64,000 nt of DNA from Otis tarda (taxonomy: Eukaryota; Chordata; Aves; Otidiformes; Otididae). The notes under the pieces are model-generated. The model was not told the origin of the DNA, did not search any database, and was given only the letters and a program-made list of their open reading frames with translations. A program made the position numbers and the translations under genes. Where the stretch lies: the NCBI GenBank assembly GCA_026413225.1, contig CM048557.1:61308987-61372986 (forward strand), read 5' to 3'. This document shows positions 24,791 through 35,746 of the stretch, in pieces; the first letter of the stretch is position 1; each line of letters begins with the position of its first letter.

Positions 24791-25124
24791 ATGAAAGAAC
24801 TGACAAATTTATTTCTTCTTTCCATCCTGTTTCACATTCTGGTTCCCCTGGCACATGGGGACCTGTGGCTCTTCAGCAGCTCGGAGCTGGCTTTCAGGCT
24901 CAGTTGTGTCATGTATCAAGCAGAACGGCACTGTTCATGCAGGGAGCAAGCACAAGTTCTTAGTGAGGAGGACAAGAAAATCCACTGGATCAACAAAGGT
25001 ATCTACAATGAGTTGTCCTACAGGAGAGCGACATGTGAATTCCTACTTTGCAATTAATGTTGTGACCACATAGTCTCCTGCCCAGGAACCAATCCCAAAG
25101 TCTCCGCTCTCTGTGAGGTACCAG
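24791..25124 (+). other. Candidate secreted-protein exons (unrecognised)
   Basis: ATG at 24791 (A at -3) opens a frame whose first 23 residues look like a signal peptide: a hydrophobic stretch FLLSILFHILVPLAHG followed by a possible cleavage site. The next part carries cysteines, including an HCSC motif. Unspliced, the frame stops after 88 codons at 25057. If instead GTATCT at 24999 is a donor and TCCTGCCCAG ending at 25085 an acceptor, an 88-base intron is removed in phase. A 39-base exon (25086-25124) then follows, ending CCAG|GTAAGC. The phases agree (1 nt carried over each time). I recognise no family and see no further exons. GT-AG pairs at this spacing are common by chance, so this is only a candidate. 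Confidence 0.15.
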
Positions 25125-28100
25125 GTAAGCATCTCCTGGCTCTTGGTCACCTGAAGATTTTGGCACGTTAGCTGGGGGGTCAGAACAGTTGAGATGCCTT
25201 CTCAGTCTTGAGTCATTTATCTTTGTCTGTAAATACTGCTTTTTTTTCTGATCTTGATCTCATTTCTCTCATTAAGTCTCCAAAACCTGCCTTCAATTTG
25301 ACTAACATCTATATTTTTGGCACAATTTCCCCAAAAAAAAGTTTCTAAAATGTTGCTGCTTTGCACATTCCCAAACAACCACTTATATTTGGGAAGCTAT
25401 GACTTAGGGCTGGAACATACCCAAAAGACATATCCACAAATTTTGCCCTGCAAAACTACTCCCTGGCATATTGAACCCATCTGCCCCTTCCAGCATAATA
25501 CATTGGTTTGAAAGTAAAAGGACTATGGTGCCTGGCCTAAAAGCCTTCACACTGAATGTGACAGTCTCCCCACTGTCATTAGCTCTTTGCCTGCTTAATT
25601 ATCTCCTCCATGCTGGAGAAGGGCACCTGCAGTGCTGCGTGGGGACAGTGCTTAGATACCACTGTTCCTCCCATCCCTCTGCTGTTATCTGTAATTTTGT
25701 TCCGTATTGTCAACAAGCATATCAGAAAAGTAAAACACAATTAACCATGGTGCCAAATAGTAGCTTAATGCTTAATTGCACAACCCACAATGAGGTCACA
25801 ATTACTGGGCAATCAGATAAGCTTTCACAGATGTATTATATAATCCATGAGCTTAATTCCTCCAGAGGTAGCCAGAAAATTACTGTTCATTAACAAAGTG
25901 GTCCCATTATCAGAAAACATATTTAAATGATCATTTTCTCCATTCTGGAAATAATGCTCTTTCTTCTTCAAAGGATAAATACACTTTTAAGGAATGTTTC
26001 AGCTGGAAACTACTGTCCCAAATAAATCTAATGACAGATGTTTAAGGGGAGGGGGATGCCCATTAATAAAAAAGACAAAGAAATATTTTTCTGAACTCCA
26101 TCAGTTTACATCTCATAATGTGGGAGGCAGGCTGTAGAGATTCGCACCATTGTTCTGCTCACGGACACAACTAAATTCTGCAGCTTTGTTCTGTAACGTG
26201 TCCCCTGGAAACGAAGGAAGAGTCATAAGTAAGGGGCCAGGATCCAGCACAAAGGCTTAAATGTATTTTTCTTTATCTCTAAACCTTTAAAAAAATGATT
26301 TACTGCCTCACTATATGGGACATGAAAGCATGATGTTGTTTTCAACACTCAAACAAATGACATACTGGAACTGACATTTTTTACATACTTTTACCCATCT
26401 TGATGCAGCCATCTCCCTTACCCTGACAAAACTCCCATGGAAACAAATGGGATTTTTACCTGAATGTGACTGCAGGATTGGCCCCTCTTTTATGGCTATT
26501 ATAATACATTGACTCTCTCTGAAAACCCAGAATTACTTTCAAGAAGTAGAGAAGACATCGAAGTATTTCACTAATTTTAAGAAGTACTAAATAATATAAA
26601 TTATTTGAGAATACATATTTAGAGTTAGCCTTAATGTTTTCTCATATCTCTCTCAGACTGAAATAATAGAAAAATCAATTTAAGAATAATAATTGTCACA
26701 TTTGATGTATATTTTTATTAACAGAACTATAAAAATTCAATTATGTAGCAAAGGACAACAAAAATCTTCCTTTAAGTTATGCAGTAAACAAAGCACTCAG
26801 AAAAAAAAAAAAAAAGATTTGTTTGCTCATGTCATATGTTAAAAATCTCTGCACCATTGGCTGAGGTATTTAAACTAAATACATTCTTTGTGTTTGGAAT
26901 TACTTTTCCTTTCCCCCTGCTCCCATTTTGCTGAATGCTTTCCTGGGGGAGGTTTATTTAACCAACAATCTGTGCCTTCCAGACATAGTGTTTCCTCTGT
27001 CCACTCTGCAAATTCTCCTAGCTGATGTTTACTGCGGGGGGGGAGAACACAGCTATACAGATGGATTAACAACAAAATCAAGATGCAATAGCTCCCACAA
27101 AATGTGTCCCCACTGATAAATTTAGAAGTAACTATGGGCCACAGGATAGTCTGCTAATAATCAGTAATATAATTACTTAGGGAGACACCAGAATATATCT
27201 CTGGACTGTGTTTAAGTTGTTCTGCCTCTGTCTTACAGAGATGCAAAACCATTTTACCTTGCACAACAGGAGATGATCTAGCATAAAATGACCATTTTTT
27301 ATGCTTATCATGCAGAACTAGATTGCTGCTATCTTCATTTGGATGCACAGCAGAGCAGTACGCGGTTCTCTTCCCCGTCTTGTCAAATCAGGGCTCCACC
27401 ACAGAGAAAAGGAGGGTGCTTGTCTGAATTCCTCTATGTCTCTGTAAGCAAATAAAGGTATAGGGAAAGGTGGAGATAAACCTAGATTTTGCAATCGAGT
27501 GGGAGGAGGAAATCTGCTATTCTGTCAGTATGTAGGCAGTTGTTTTTTTTTTTTACTCCCTCACAACAAAAGGAGCAGTAGGAGGACCTGGGAGCCGGAG
27601 CCTGTAGTCACTGCTGGCCCCATCCCAGGGCCAGGCAGTAGCACCCCACCTCCACTTCCAAAGAGGCAGAAAACTATTTGGGAAGCTCAGGTCCTGATTG
27701 ATGACTATAGTGATTTTAGACACGGGTGTGAAACCCTCAGCTTTTCACTTCATGTATCTCTATCTAACAAATAAACAAAACTGGTTTCTGCAGGTTTCAC
27801 CACAGCCCTTGGGTTTTGAGGGAGGGTGTTATTGCTCCAGCAGCCCCGACAGCAGTGACAGGAGCATCAGTCTTCAACCTGCAGCTGATTTCATCCCACT
27901 CGCTCTCTGCATGCCCTGGTACCTGGCATTGCTCCCTGCCGTAACACCCTGCACCCCAACAATGCCCCAGCACATCCCACATGCACCCCTAAAAAACACT
28001 TCAAATTAGAGCTGCAGTTTTATTTAAAGTCTTATTCATGTGCTCCAAACAAAAATCCCAAAGGCATAGATGCAGTATTGACCCTTAAGCTAGCAGCAGA

Positions 28101-28200
28101 AGCCAGTTTCATACAGACACTCTCCATCAACCTCTCTATTTGTATGCACAGACTTAGGGAAGATCTCAACTGCTGGCAGTTTCCCACTGCTCCATTCCCG
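25125..28200. other. Non-coding unique sequence
   Basis: No gene supported. The open frame at 25471-25893 (140 codons) lacks a domain or splice context that I recognise. An A15 run lies at 26801-26815 and a G8 run at 27036-27043. The segment 26570-26780 is very AT-rich. Confidence 0.55.
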
Positions 28201-28440
28201 CCTTTCAGTCTGCCTAACTTTAGATTTATCATACACAATTTTCTCCTCCCGTACCTATTCACGGCCGTGCTTCCCTGGGGTGAGCGCCTGCCAGAGGCGG
28301 AGATGTTCGCCCAGATCTGCGCTTCATCTGTGAGCCCTGAGCGTGCCGCATGAAAATAATTAACGCATATAACAAGGAAAGGGAGGGAAGAATAAATTAT
28401 ATGCAAATTTAGTCAAGGAGCTCCACAGAACTAATTAAAT
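28201..28440. promoter_or_regulatory. Candidate enhancer-like noncoding element
   Basis: The left half holds more CpGs than its surroundings (CACGGCCGTGC, GAGCGCC, GGCGGAG, TTCGCCC, TGCGCTT, GAGCGTGCCGC). The right half is AT-rich with TAATTA at 28357-28362, a canonical octamer ATGCAAAT at 28401-28408 (known POU-factor target) and TAATTA at 28432-28437. CpG retention beside homeodomain and POU sites suggests a developmental regulatory element. No alignment is available, so this remains inference. Confidence 0.35.
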
Positions 28441-30599
28441 TGGATAGGAAACCTGACAGTACAACAGCCACAGAGACTTCTTCCCCTTCTGCTCACTAGA
28501 AAAAGTCTTGATTAGTTGGGTTTAATATAGCCCAGTGCAGAGCAGGTAGCTATAGATTTGGGTTTTAGACTTATATGTCACACGTATTGTGGACAAACTT
28601 ATTGTGCAAGGAGCTTATTTAATATGATGGGAAAATTATTTTTAAAAGTTAAAAGCAGAAAGCACAGAAGGTGCCTGTGTACCTGTATTAGCAAAACCCA
28701 GTCATAGATGCAGCAGCACAGGTTGAATAAAAAAAGTCTAACAAGAAATTGCCAGCATGTAGAAAGGGCTGGAAAAACCCAGTGGCCAACCTCTGTAAAA
28801 TAAAAGGAGGGCAGAAGAAATAGCCACCACATTTAATATCCAGAGACACAAAAGAAAATTTCCTCACTCACAAAGGTTCTGAAGCCCATCAGCTCAGTTC
28901 CAAAGACAATGGCAGGGGCAGAAGAGAGCCAGCCCCAGAGCCTGCTTTCACCCCATGTCAGCCACACGTCCCCTGTCACGGCTCCCGCTGGCAGGCTGCA
29001 GCCAGGGGATCGGTGTGTCCCTGCATGGCTGCTCCAGCCCAGCTGCCTTGGGGATCAGCGCGCTCCAGACAGGAACCACGATCCTCCCAACAGGACCTAT
29101 TTCTGCTTAAAAAATCAGTGCTTTGGAGCCTTTGCAGAGCTGATCTCAGCCCTGGCTATGAATTTCATTAACTTCCAGCACCTGAGGTGATCTGCCCAGG
29201 TGTGAAACTTGTATCCTTGCAGGGGTACATGAGCTTCAGCATAGGGTCAGAAGGCATCTGTGGTACCTGAAGGACCTCTGTGAATCAACCTTTGTCCCTC
29301 ACCTGAATAAATGAAGGCAGAAACATTTCCTTATCTTGCAGAAATGCTGGGGGGAGGATGCTAATAAAGATTACGAGGTGCTCAGAGTCTGAAGTAGCAA
29401 GCACTGTAAAAACATCTTTAAAAGACTGAGGTGTGAAATGCTTCTTGCACTGTGACTGGGGCCATGCACAGCCTGCTTCTCAATAAAAGGGTCATTGCCG
29501 GGGACTGAAGTTTCCTGCACGGCCCTTGGCTTGGAGACTGATGAGGATGGAGCGGTATGGGGGCGGCTGACTGAGCTGGACTCTTCGAGGCCACAGTGAC
29601 GGCATTGTATCAATTATTGTGCAAGGGGAATATGAAAAAGTCTCCTGTTAAAGATTGAAAGAAGAGAGAATACTCACTGTAAAGGCTGCTATTTTCACTT
29701 TGACACAGTAATATCTCCAATGTCTTGCGAGTGTCTGACACACACAAAGGCAGAACTTCCCTGCCTTTATCTCTGCCATGGAAAGGTTTCCCTCTATGGT
29801 CACGTCTTCAAATTCCCATGAAAAGGCCAAACTCCATCAGCCTTCTCTGCTCACCTCCCTTTCCTTTACACTCGTCAGTGCCCTGCAGCACCTTGGGTGT
29901 CTGCAGCACAACCCACCAGGCACCCAGCCGTGGCGCTTTGGCTTGCGCAAGCGTGTAGGGAGCCTAGGACAGCTTTGCCATTTGCTTGATCCTGAGTCTA
30001 TCATGCTCCCTCTAAACTTATATTTCACAGGTGGAATTGTTTTTTGATATTTCTTTACACTAGATTTGCCTTGTTTTCCACTCTCCTCTTAGATCTTCTT
30101 TTCCCCAGACATTTCCATCTGTTTTCCTGCCTGTCTTTAACTCTCTCTATGCCCTGTTCCCATCTCTGTAAGTGTTCAAAGAGGAGGCACAGTCTGACCC
30201 ACTGCAGTGTTCCTCCACCATGAAATGCTTCCCTAGTTAGCTATGTTAATCCCGGGATTAGCACTGAACTGGTGCTGTTCACCACATTCAGCGCAGACAC
30301 TGGTGTGGACAGTGCATGGACACTGTTAGGAAGCTGCATGCCGTATTCAGATCCACAACAGAAATTGGATTTCCCATACACAGATGTGCACCCTCCACAA
30401 CTTATCTCAAACACCACCTGTAACAGACTTCTTCTTCTAGTGTGCACTGGAAGAATAAGCACTATAAATTAGTAGCTAAAAACCAGGAGTGGCAGCAGTT
30501 TCCTGTGACTCACCAGTATTTCACATCTCCATCACCTCCCTGAGCTTCACCACAGTCATTTCAGAACTAGAAGAAAAGGGAGACTCCTTGGGCTCAGTC
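28441..30599. other. Non-coding unique sequence
   Basis: No gene supported. A G+C richer patch at 28905-29150 carries an open frame of 93 codons without a recognised domain. The palindrome at 30247-30260 is listed separately. Confidence 0.55.
30247..30260. promoter_or_regulatory. 14-bp palindrome TAATCCCGGGATTA
   Basis: TAATCCCGGGATTA is a perfect palindrome made of two inverted TAATCC sites, the known recognition sequence of K50 homeodomains (OTX, PITX, CRX, goosecoid). A handful of 14-bp perfect palindromes are expected in 64 kb, so the palindrome alone is not significant; the matching motif makes it worth noting. Confidence 0.35.
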
Positions 30600-30740
30600 T
30601 TTGCCCCTGCCACTTATGCTGTATGACATGAGACCCAACACTTTGCCTTTCTGTGCCTCAATTTCCCTGACAGAAGGATGGAACAAATGCTCAGGAGGAC
30701 TCCTCTACGTGACCAGTGAGTGCTTACCAAGCTCAGCTCT
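30600..30740 (+). mobile_element. MIR-like SINE relic
   Basis: TGCCACTTATGCTGTATGAC, then CTTTGCCTTTCTGTGCCTCA and ATTTCCCTGACAGAAGGATGG follow the order of the MIR motifs TGCCACTTACTAGCTGTGTG, CCTCTCTGTGCCTCAGTTTC and CCATCTGTAAAATGG. The match is on the + strand. The copy is old, with ends not definable by eye. Confidence 0.6.
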
Positions 30741-33700
30741 AAAACAGTGCTGCTCCTCAACTGAGAGTCTCAGCACCTCCCCAGGGATAAATAAAAACAG
30801 CTTTTTCACTCCTTAAGTCCATAGTCTTTTCACTGAGACAGGAACAAAAAGTCAGTTTGAAAATTTCTATTTTATTTTAGAAATGCTTGGCACCAAGTAG
30901 AAATCAAAGAAAGGAAGATAAAACCCTTCTCAGGATTATCTCTCTTTTCCCCATTCCTATCGTCTTCTAATCAAACCAGCATGAGATATCAAGCAATTAC
31001 AATGCCATTTGCTCCCTGCTGGATGCAACAATTAGCCTAATATATCTAATGAAAGGAATTAAATTCTACATGTTTTATAGCAAATAGCTTTAATTTTAAT
31101 TACAAATCCCAAATACATCATCTTCAATAATGATCAGCCCAACACATCTGCTAGGGGCTGATGAGGATTTGCCTTTCACATGGTTTGGATGGAAAATGAA
31201 ACCAGACTCTCCCCTCATAAGGGCCCTAGTGAAGAGAATGGAAATCAGGGTATAGCAAGGATCAGAGCCCACAAAATGCCTGCAGAATTTCCCAGACTGA
31301 GGCTGTTACCAGAATGCTCTTCATCTACAGCTGTGAAAAGCATCCTTACACAACAGATCTGCAAAAGTTTTGGCAAAAGATCTGCTTGGGGTTTGGGGAT
31401 ATAATTCATTGTTGAGTGTCTGTTACATCTCCCCGTTTGGGGTCCATCCACATAGTCCATTACACCTCCAACTAAAGCTCATTTTAGCAATTTGCATGAT
31501 TCCAGGTACCTGTCCCTGAGCACAAGCCAGGGATTGACATGCAAGCACTAGTCCATTAAGAGAAGGTGAGGGCTCAGGGCAGCTCATCTCCCAAGCCTCC
31601 TCCCTCTGCCTAGATGGGGAATTGTCAGGAGTGACAGGGGAGGAAGAGCCCAGACGCAAATTCTCTCTGCCGTGCCCGGTTTTGAGCCCACCAGCCTCTG
31701 CTCATAAGCACACAGCAAAGTTCACAAACTGTTTCCAAACCCATGCTGATGATTTTGGATCCTGTGTCCCAGCAAGCAAGGAAGTCTCTGATGGATCTTG
31801 CTTTGTGGTCCAGTTTTGCTTTTGTTCTGAATCTCTGCAGCCAGCTTTATCACCCAGTGCACGCCTGGCAGTAATTGCTAAACAACCCATGTCCCTTCTG
31901 AAGAGAAAAACACACTTTCCTGAGTCACTTACACTCTTCTGAATGTTTTATCTGAGAACTGTTTGGAAAAATGGGTAAACTTTCCTTCTTCCCGAAGTTG
32001 TGACCTTTTCTCATTTGAGGATAGAAAAAAATTTTTTTTTAAAAAAAGTATATCTCTGTGCTTGACAGATAAGCTGTATTTTACTTGTAATTTTTATGTT
32101 GTATTTTACAATGAGATCTTTGTAAATGGTGTATTGCTTTTTATAGTTTCATATTTTAATTCCAAAATACTTTGGCAAAATAACTTAGTGAAAATAAGCT
32201 GTGTTGGATCACTGCAAGTGACTCTTTTTTTTTTACCCCAATTTGAATATAAGCATTGCAGAAACATTTGGATTTTATTGGCAGGGGAGATTCATGAGTT
32301 CCCTCCAACTCTCCTGTTCTGTGTTTATTAAATCCCAGGGAGTTACACTACAGTGAAAAACACCCAAAACAAATCCCTCCTGCCTGACAGCTACAGACAG
32401 ACCAAAACCCCCAAGGGGGCCTGTGGCTCTGCCCTGTCCTGCAGCCACCCCTGGTTCTCACCAGCGTCGCTGAGCATCCCTCGGATCTGTGATGGCTGTG
32501 AAAGGCTGGATAGTTCTGTTAGTTCCTAAAGACCTTATAATATAGTGGGCGATCACTTCATGTTCATGGCATTGTAGCTGACCTTCATCTTCATGTTATG
32601 ATGTCTCTTGGGCTTCCTAACTGCTTGCAGGGGTTACAATTTATAGCTGTCAGTTACTCGCAACCGCCCCAGAGAGTCCCGCTGTTGCACAGGCTCATGT
32701 TTTCAATTCCATTTCTTTTTCACAGGCAGCAGAAAACCAGAAATAAGGGACCCAAATGATGAATCGTGATTTCTGCATATCCCGATATGGCCACCCACAT
32801 AATGTCACCCACTCTCCCCTGCCATGCCAGCATGTTCTGCCTCTCTGGACGTGGGGCTGCCTGACCACACACAGGTCTCAGATAGTGCTGCAGTCCCAGA
32901 GAAATGCAATGCCAATCTGTCATACCTAATCTTCATACCACACATCCATGCTCTGTCCACATCGATTTGTCTCCTCCAGCACCCCAGCACAACTAATAAC
33001 ACCGGCGTTTATAACAGCAGTATCATGCTGTGTACCCTATCTCACTCCATAATTCATACAGGGTGATTTATTTGCAGTGGGCACGCCTAGAAAACATATT
33101 TGCTGCCTCCCTCCCCTTCCGCATGCACTGTGGCATCCGGCACTGAGGGCTGTGGATGCAGGACAGAGCTGCCCAAGTCAGGGGAAGGAGCTGAGCTGGT
33201 GAATCCCCGTGGCACAGCCTCAGGCAGGCTCAGGGTCAGGAGCCGTGTAGCTGTCTTACACCACACTGCAGCAGACAGGCTCTGGTAGGACTCAGTATCT
33301 TCTCCCTACTTTCTGGGCAAGTGCTGAGCTGATGTGGAATTTTGTAAAGCAGTCATTTACTGGCTGGGTTGACAGCTTTTCCCCAGAAAACATCAAGAGG
33401 AAGAAATGATGGGTCAGAAGGAGCTTCAGGACATCACCTGGTGGGGACCATTGCTGAAAGGAGGTTCACCACTCTCTGGAAATCCTTCACAACATGCTTA
33501 CTCTGCCCATACTTTTACCTCTTCTGCAAAAGAGACTCCACAGTTCCCAGCAGCTTGTTGTAATGTTTTGCCCTCCCTCCATTTAAGACAGTTCTAATAC
33601 CCAACACACATCTTCCTTGCTGCTCATTCGTGTACAGTGGCCATGGGCAACAGCAAACCACCATTGCGTACATACCGTGTGTATATACATAACATACAGT

Positions 33701-35084
33701 ATGTGTATTTTATGTAAGGAGACAATTAAGACCTTATCAATTCCTTCTCTTTTCTAGGTTTTCTCTTGTCCTTTCTTTTTTCCCATTTACTAGTGGATGT
33801 ATGCCTGCAGGTTTCAACAGTGCTGGGAAACATTACTCAGTTCCTCATCACAGTGATATAGGTAGAGGGACCACAACAGCCATAACTGAGTAATTAGGAG
33901 ACATAACGCAGCAAATGGCCTACAGAAACAAGTCCTGTCTTACTCATATCTTTCTTGGGGATTCCTTGTTGAGGAAACTACCACAACATCCACATGTGAG
34001 GCTAGCTCCGCAGCCAGAGCATCGGCTGGGATATCCGCAGGTTCAGAGGAAGGAACTGACCTTCCATCACCTGCATCCCCTGTCTGGGGCTGTCAGCTGT
34101 CACAAGGCAGGATTCCCTCCTCTGGTCTATGCTTAGAGGACATGCGCACACACATGCAATTTTTAAGGTCTGATTTTCAGTGCAACACAGAAAATATTAA
34201 TTCAGAAATCTCAAAATTTCTTCTTAAAGTAGAAGTTTCCTTTTAGAAATAAACCGATTCACAGAAAGGTCCCGGAACAGCACACATACGACATGGTGCC
34301 TTTGTGCTGTAATTTGTTACCCAAATTGTTCTGCTTTGACTGTTTGTACTAGTGTTATATGAACATGGTGCAGGGAGTATTTTAATATGTAATAGCTTTA
34401 CTCATCACCACTAGAAACACCTGTCTCAGTTTGCTGGGATGTTCAAATTTCTAACGATTTAACTGTCTCCAGCAAGCTCTAGGGGCTCTCTGGCTCTCAG
34501 GCCTTAAGGCTATGACAGTGATCTATGGAAAATCTCTCTCTGATGATTTAAAGGTTTTTAGCATTTATTCTGTCATCCAACACATATAGGCAGTGACCAG
34601 GTCGAAGTGGGTTTACGGATGGGTGAAGTGGAAAAAAAGGAAAGATCCAGTAAAAAAGAATCTACAACTCTAAAGGAAAATTTTCTGACGTATTATATTT
34701 ACAAATACTTACTAGCACGTGTTATTATATCTGTGGTTTTAATCATCTTAGAAATGAACAGAATTTTTATACTGTGTTTTTCATGGTGATGTCTAAACAA
34801 AATAGGAAAATGTGTATGGTGTATCATTTTCCCAGAGGTTATTGTACTGTCTCCTGTATAATTTTTTTCAATAAAGCAGGTCAAATAGATTTTTTTAAAA
34901 AAAAAAAACCTGGTTATTTAAAACACCTATCTTCATATCTTCTTTATAAAAAAAAAAAAAGACAAGAAAACACTCATTTTAAAAACTTTAAACAGTTTGA
35001 CAGGCTTCTTCTGTGAGCAAGCTCTACTGATATGTGTTCGTGGCAAGCTGCTACCCCTATTTCCCAGCCATGTTCTGTTTTGTC
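30741..35084. other. Non-coding unique sequence
   Basis: No gene supported. AT junction tracts lie at 32025-32047 (A7-T9-A7) and 34890-34908 (T7-A12), and an alternating GTATATACATA-type stretch is near 33680-33710. Open frames such as 31622-31942 and 31963-32331 show no domains. Confidence 0.55.
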
Positions 35085-35245
35085 TGATTAGACTATAAAT
35101 GCTTTGAGAAAAAAGATTGTCTCTCAGTGTGGGAGCTCACAGAGGCAGTCTCCTGAGGTGTCTGTGCACTGCTCAGCACAATAGTATACTACTCTGATAG
35201 AGTCCTTCTAGGTACTAGACATCATAGCAATCACAGAGAGAGAAA
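35085..35245 (+). mobile_element. L2/MIR-type retroposon 3' tail relic
   Basis: GACTATAAATGCTTTGAG, then GATTGTCTCTCAGTG, TGTCTGTGCACTGCTCAGCA, CAATAG and CCTTCTAGGTACTAG match in order the 3' tail that I recall for old amniote L2-, MIR- and L3-related retroposons (TAGACTGTAAGCTC, GGGACTGTCTC, TGTCTGTACAGCGCCTAGCA, CAATGGG, CCTAGGCACTA). The copy is diverged and partial, and the exact family cannot be set by eye. Confidence 0.5.
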
Positions 35246-35663
35246 TACAATTCCTCTTTATGGACTTAGTGCCAATCATTTAAAATTTGCTTGCATGTGA
35301 TTTGGAAGATAACCCCTGAATGGTACAAGGGAACAGATAGCTTCAAATAGTTGCCCTGGACCTACTGACTTGGCCAGGTGGCCAGTGGAAAAATGGCCAT
35401 GTCTTCATTTCCGTGACTAAAAAGCCACCTGGGGGAGTTGGCCACCAAGCAGCCAAGAATGGGAGTGTGCTTGGCAGCTGGGTCCAGTGAGATGCAGCCT
35501 GTGTCCTGCTGGAAGTTTATTCAAATTGAAGCCTTACTGATGACTGATTTAACAAATGAGTGAACACCAGCAAACAAAGCTTATTCCAGCTGCTTATGAC
35601 AATGTATATACAGCACAGCTCTGTGTTCCCAATATTTCATGGAGGTAGACTAGGAGAATAGGG

Positions 35664-35746
35664 AATCATAGAGTCATAGAATAGTTTGGGTTGGAAGGGA
35701 CATTTAAAAGTCATCTAGTCCAACCCCCTCATCTAGTCCAACCACC
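35664..35746 (-). mobile_element. CR1 LINE 3' end fragment
   Basis: AATCATAGAGTCATAGAATA, GTTTGGGTTGGAAGGGACAT and TCATCTAGTCCAACCCCC are the reverse complement of the CR1 3' end, so the element is on the minus strand. It is cut off after about 80 bases. An internal 18-bp direct duplication lies at 35711-35746 (17 of 18 bases equal), which other copies in this window lack. Confidence 0.92.
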
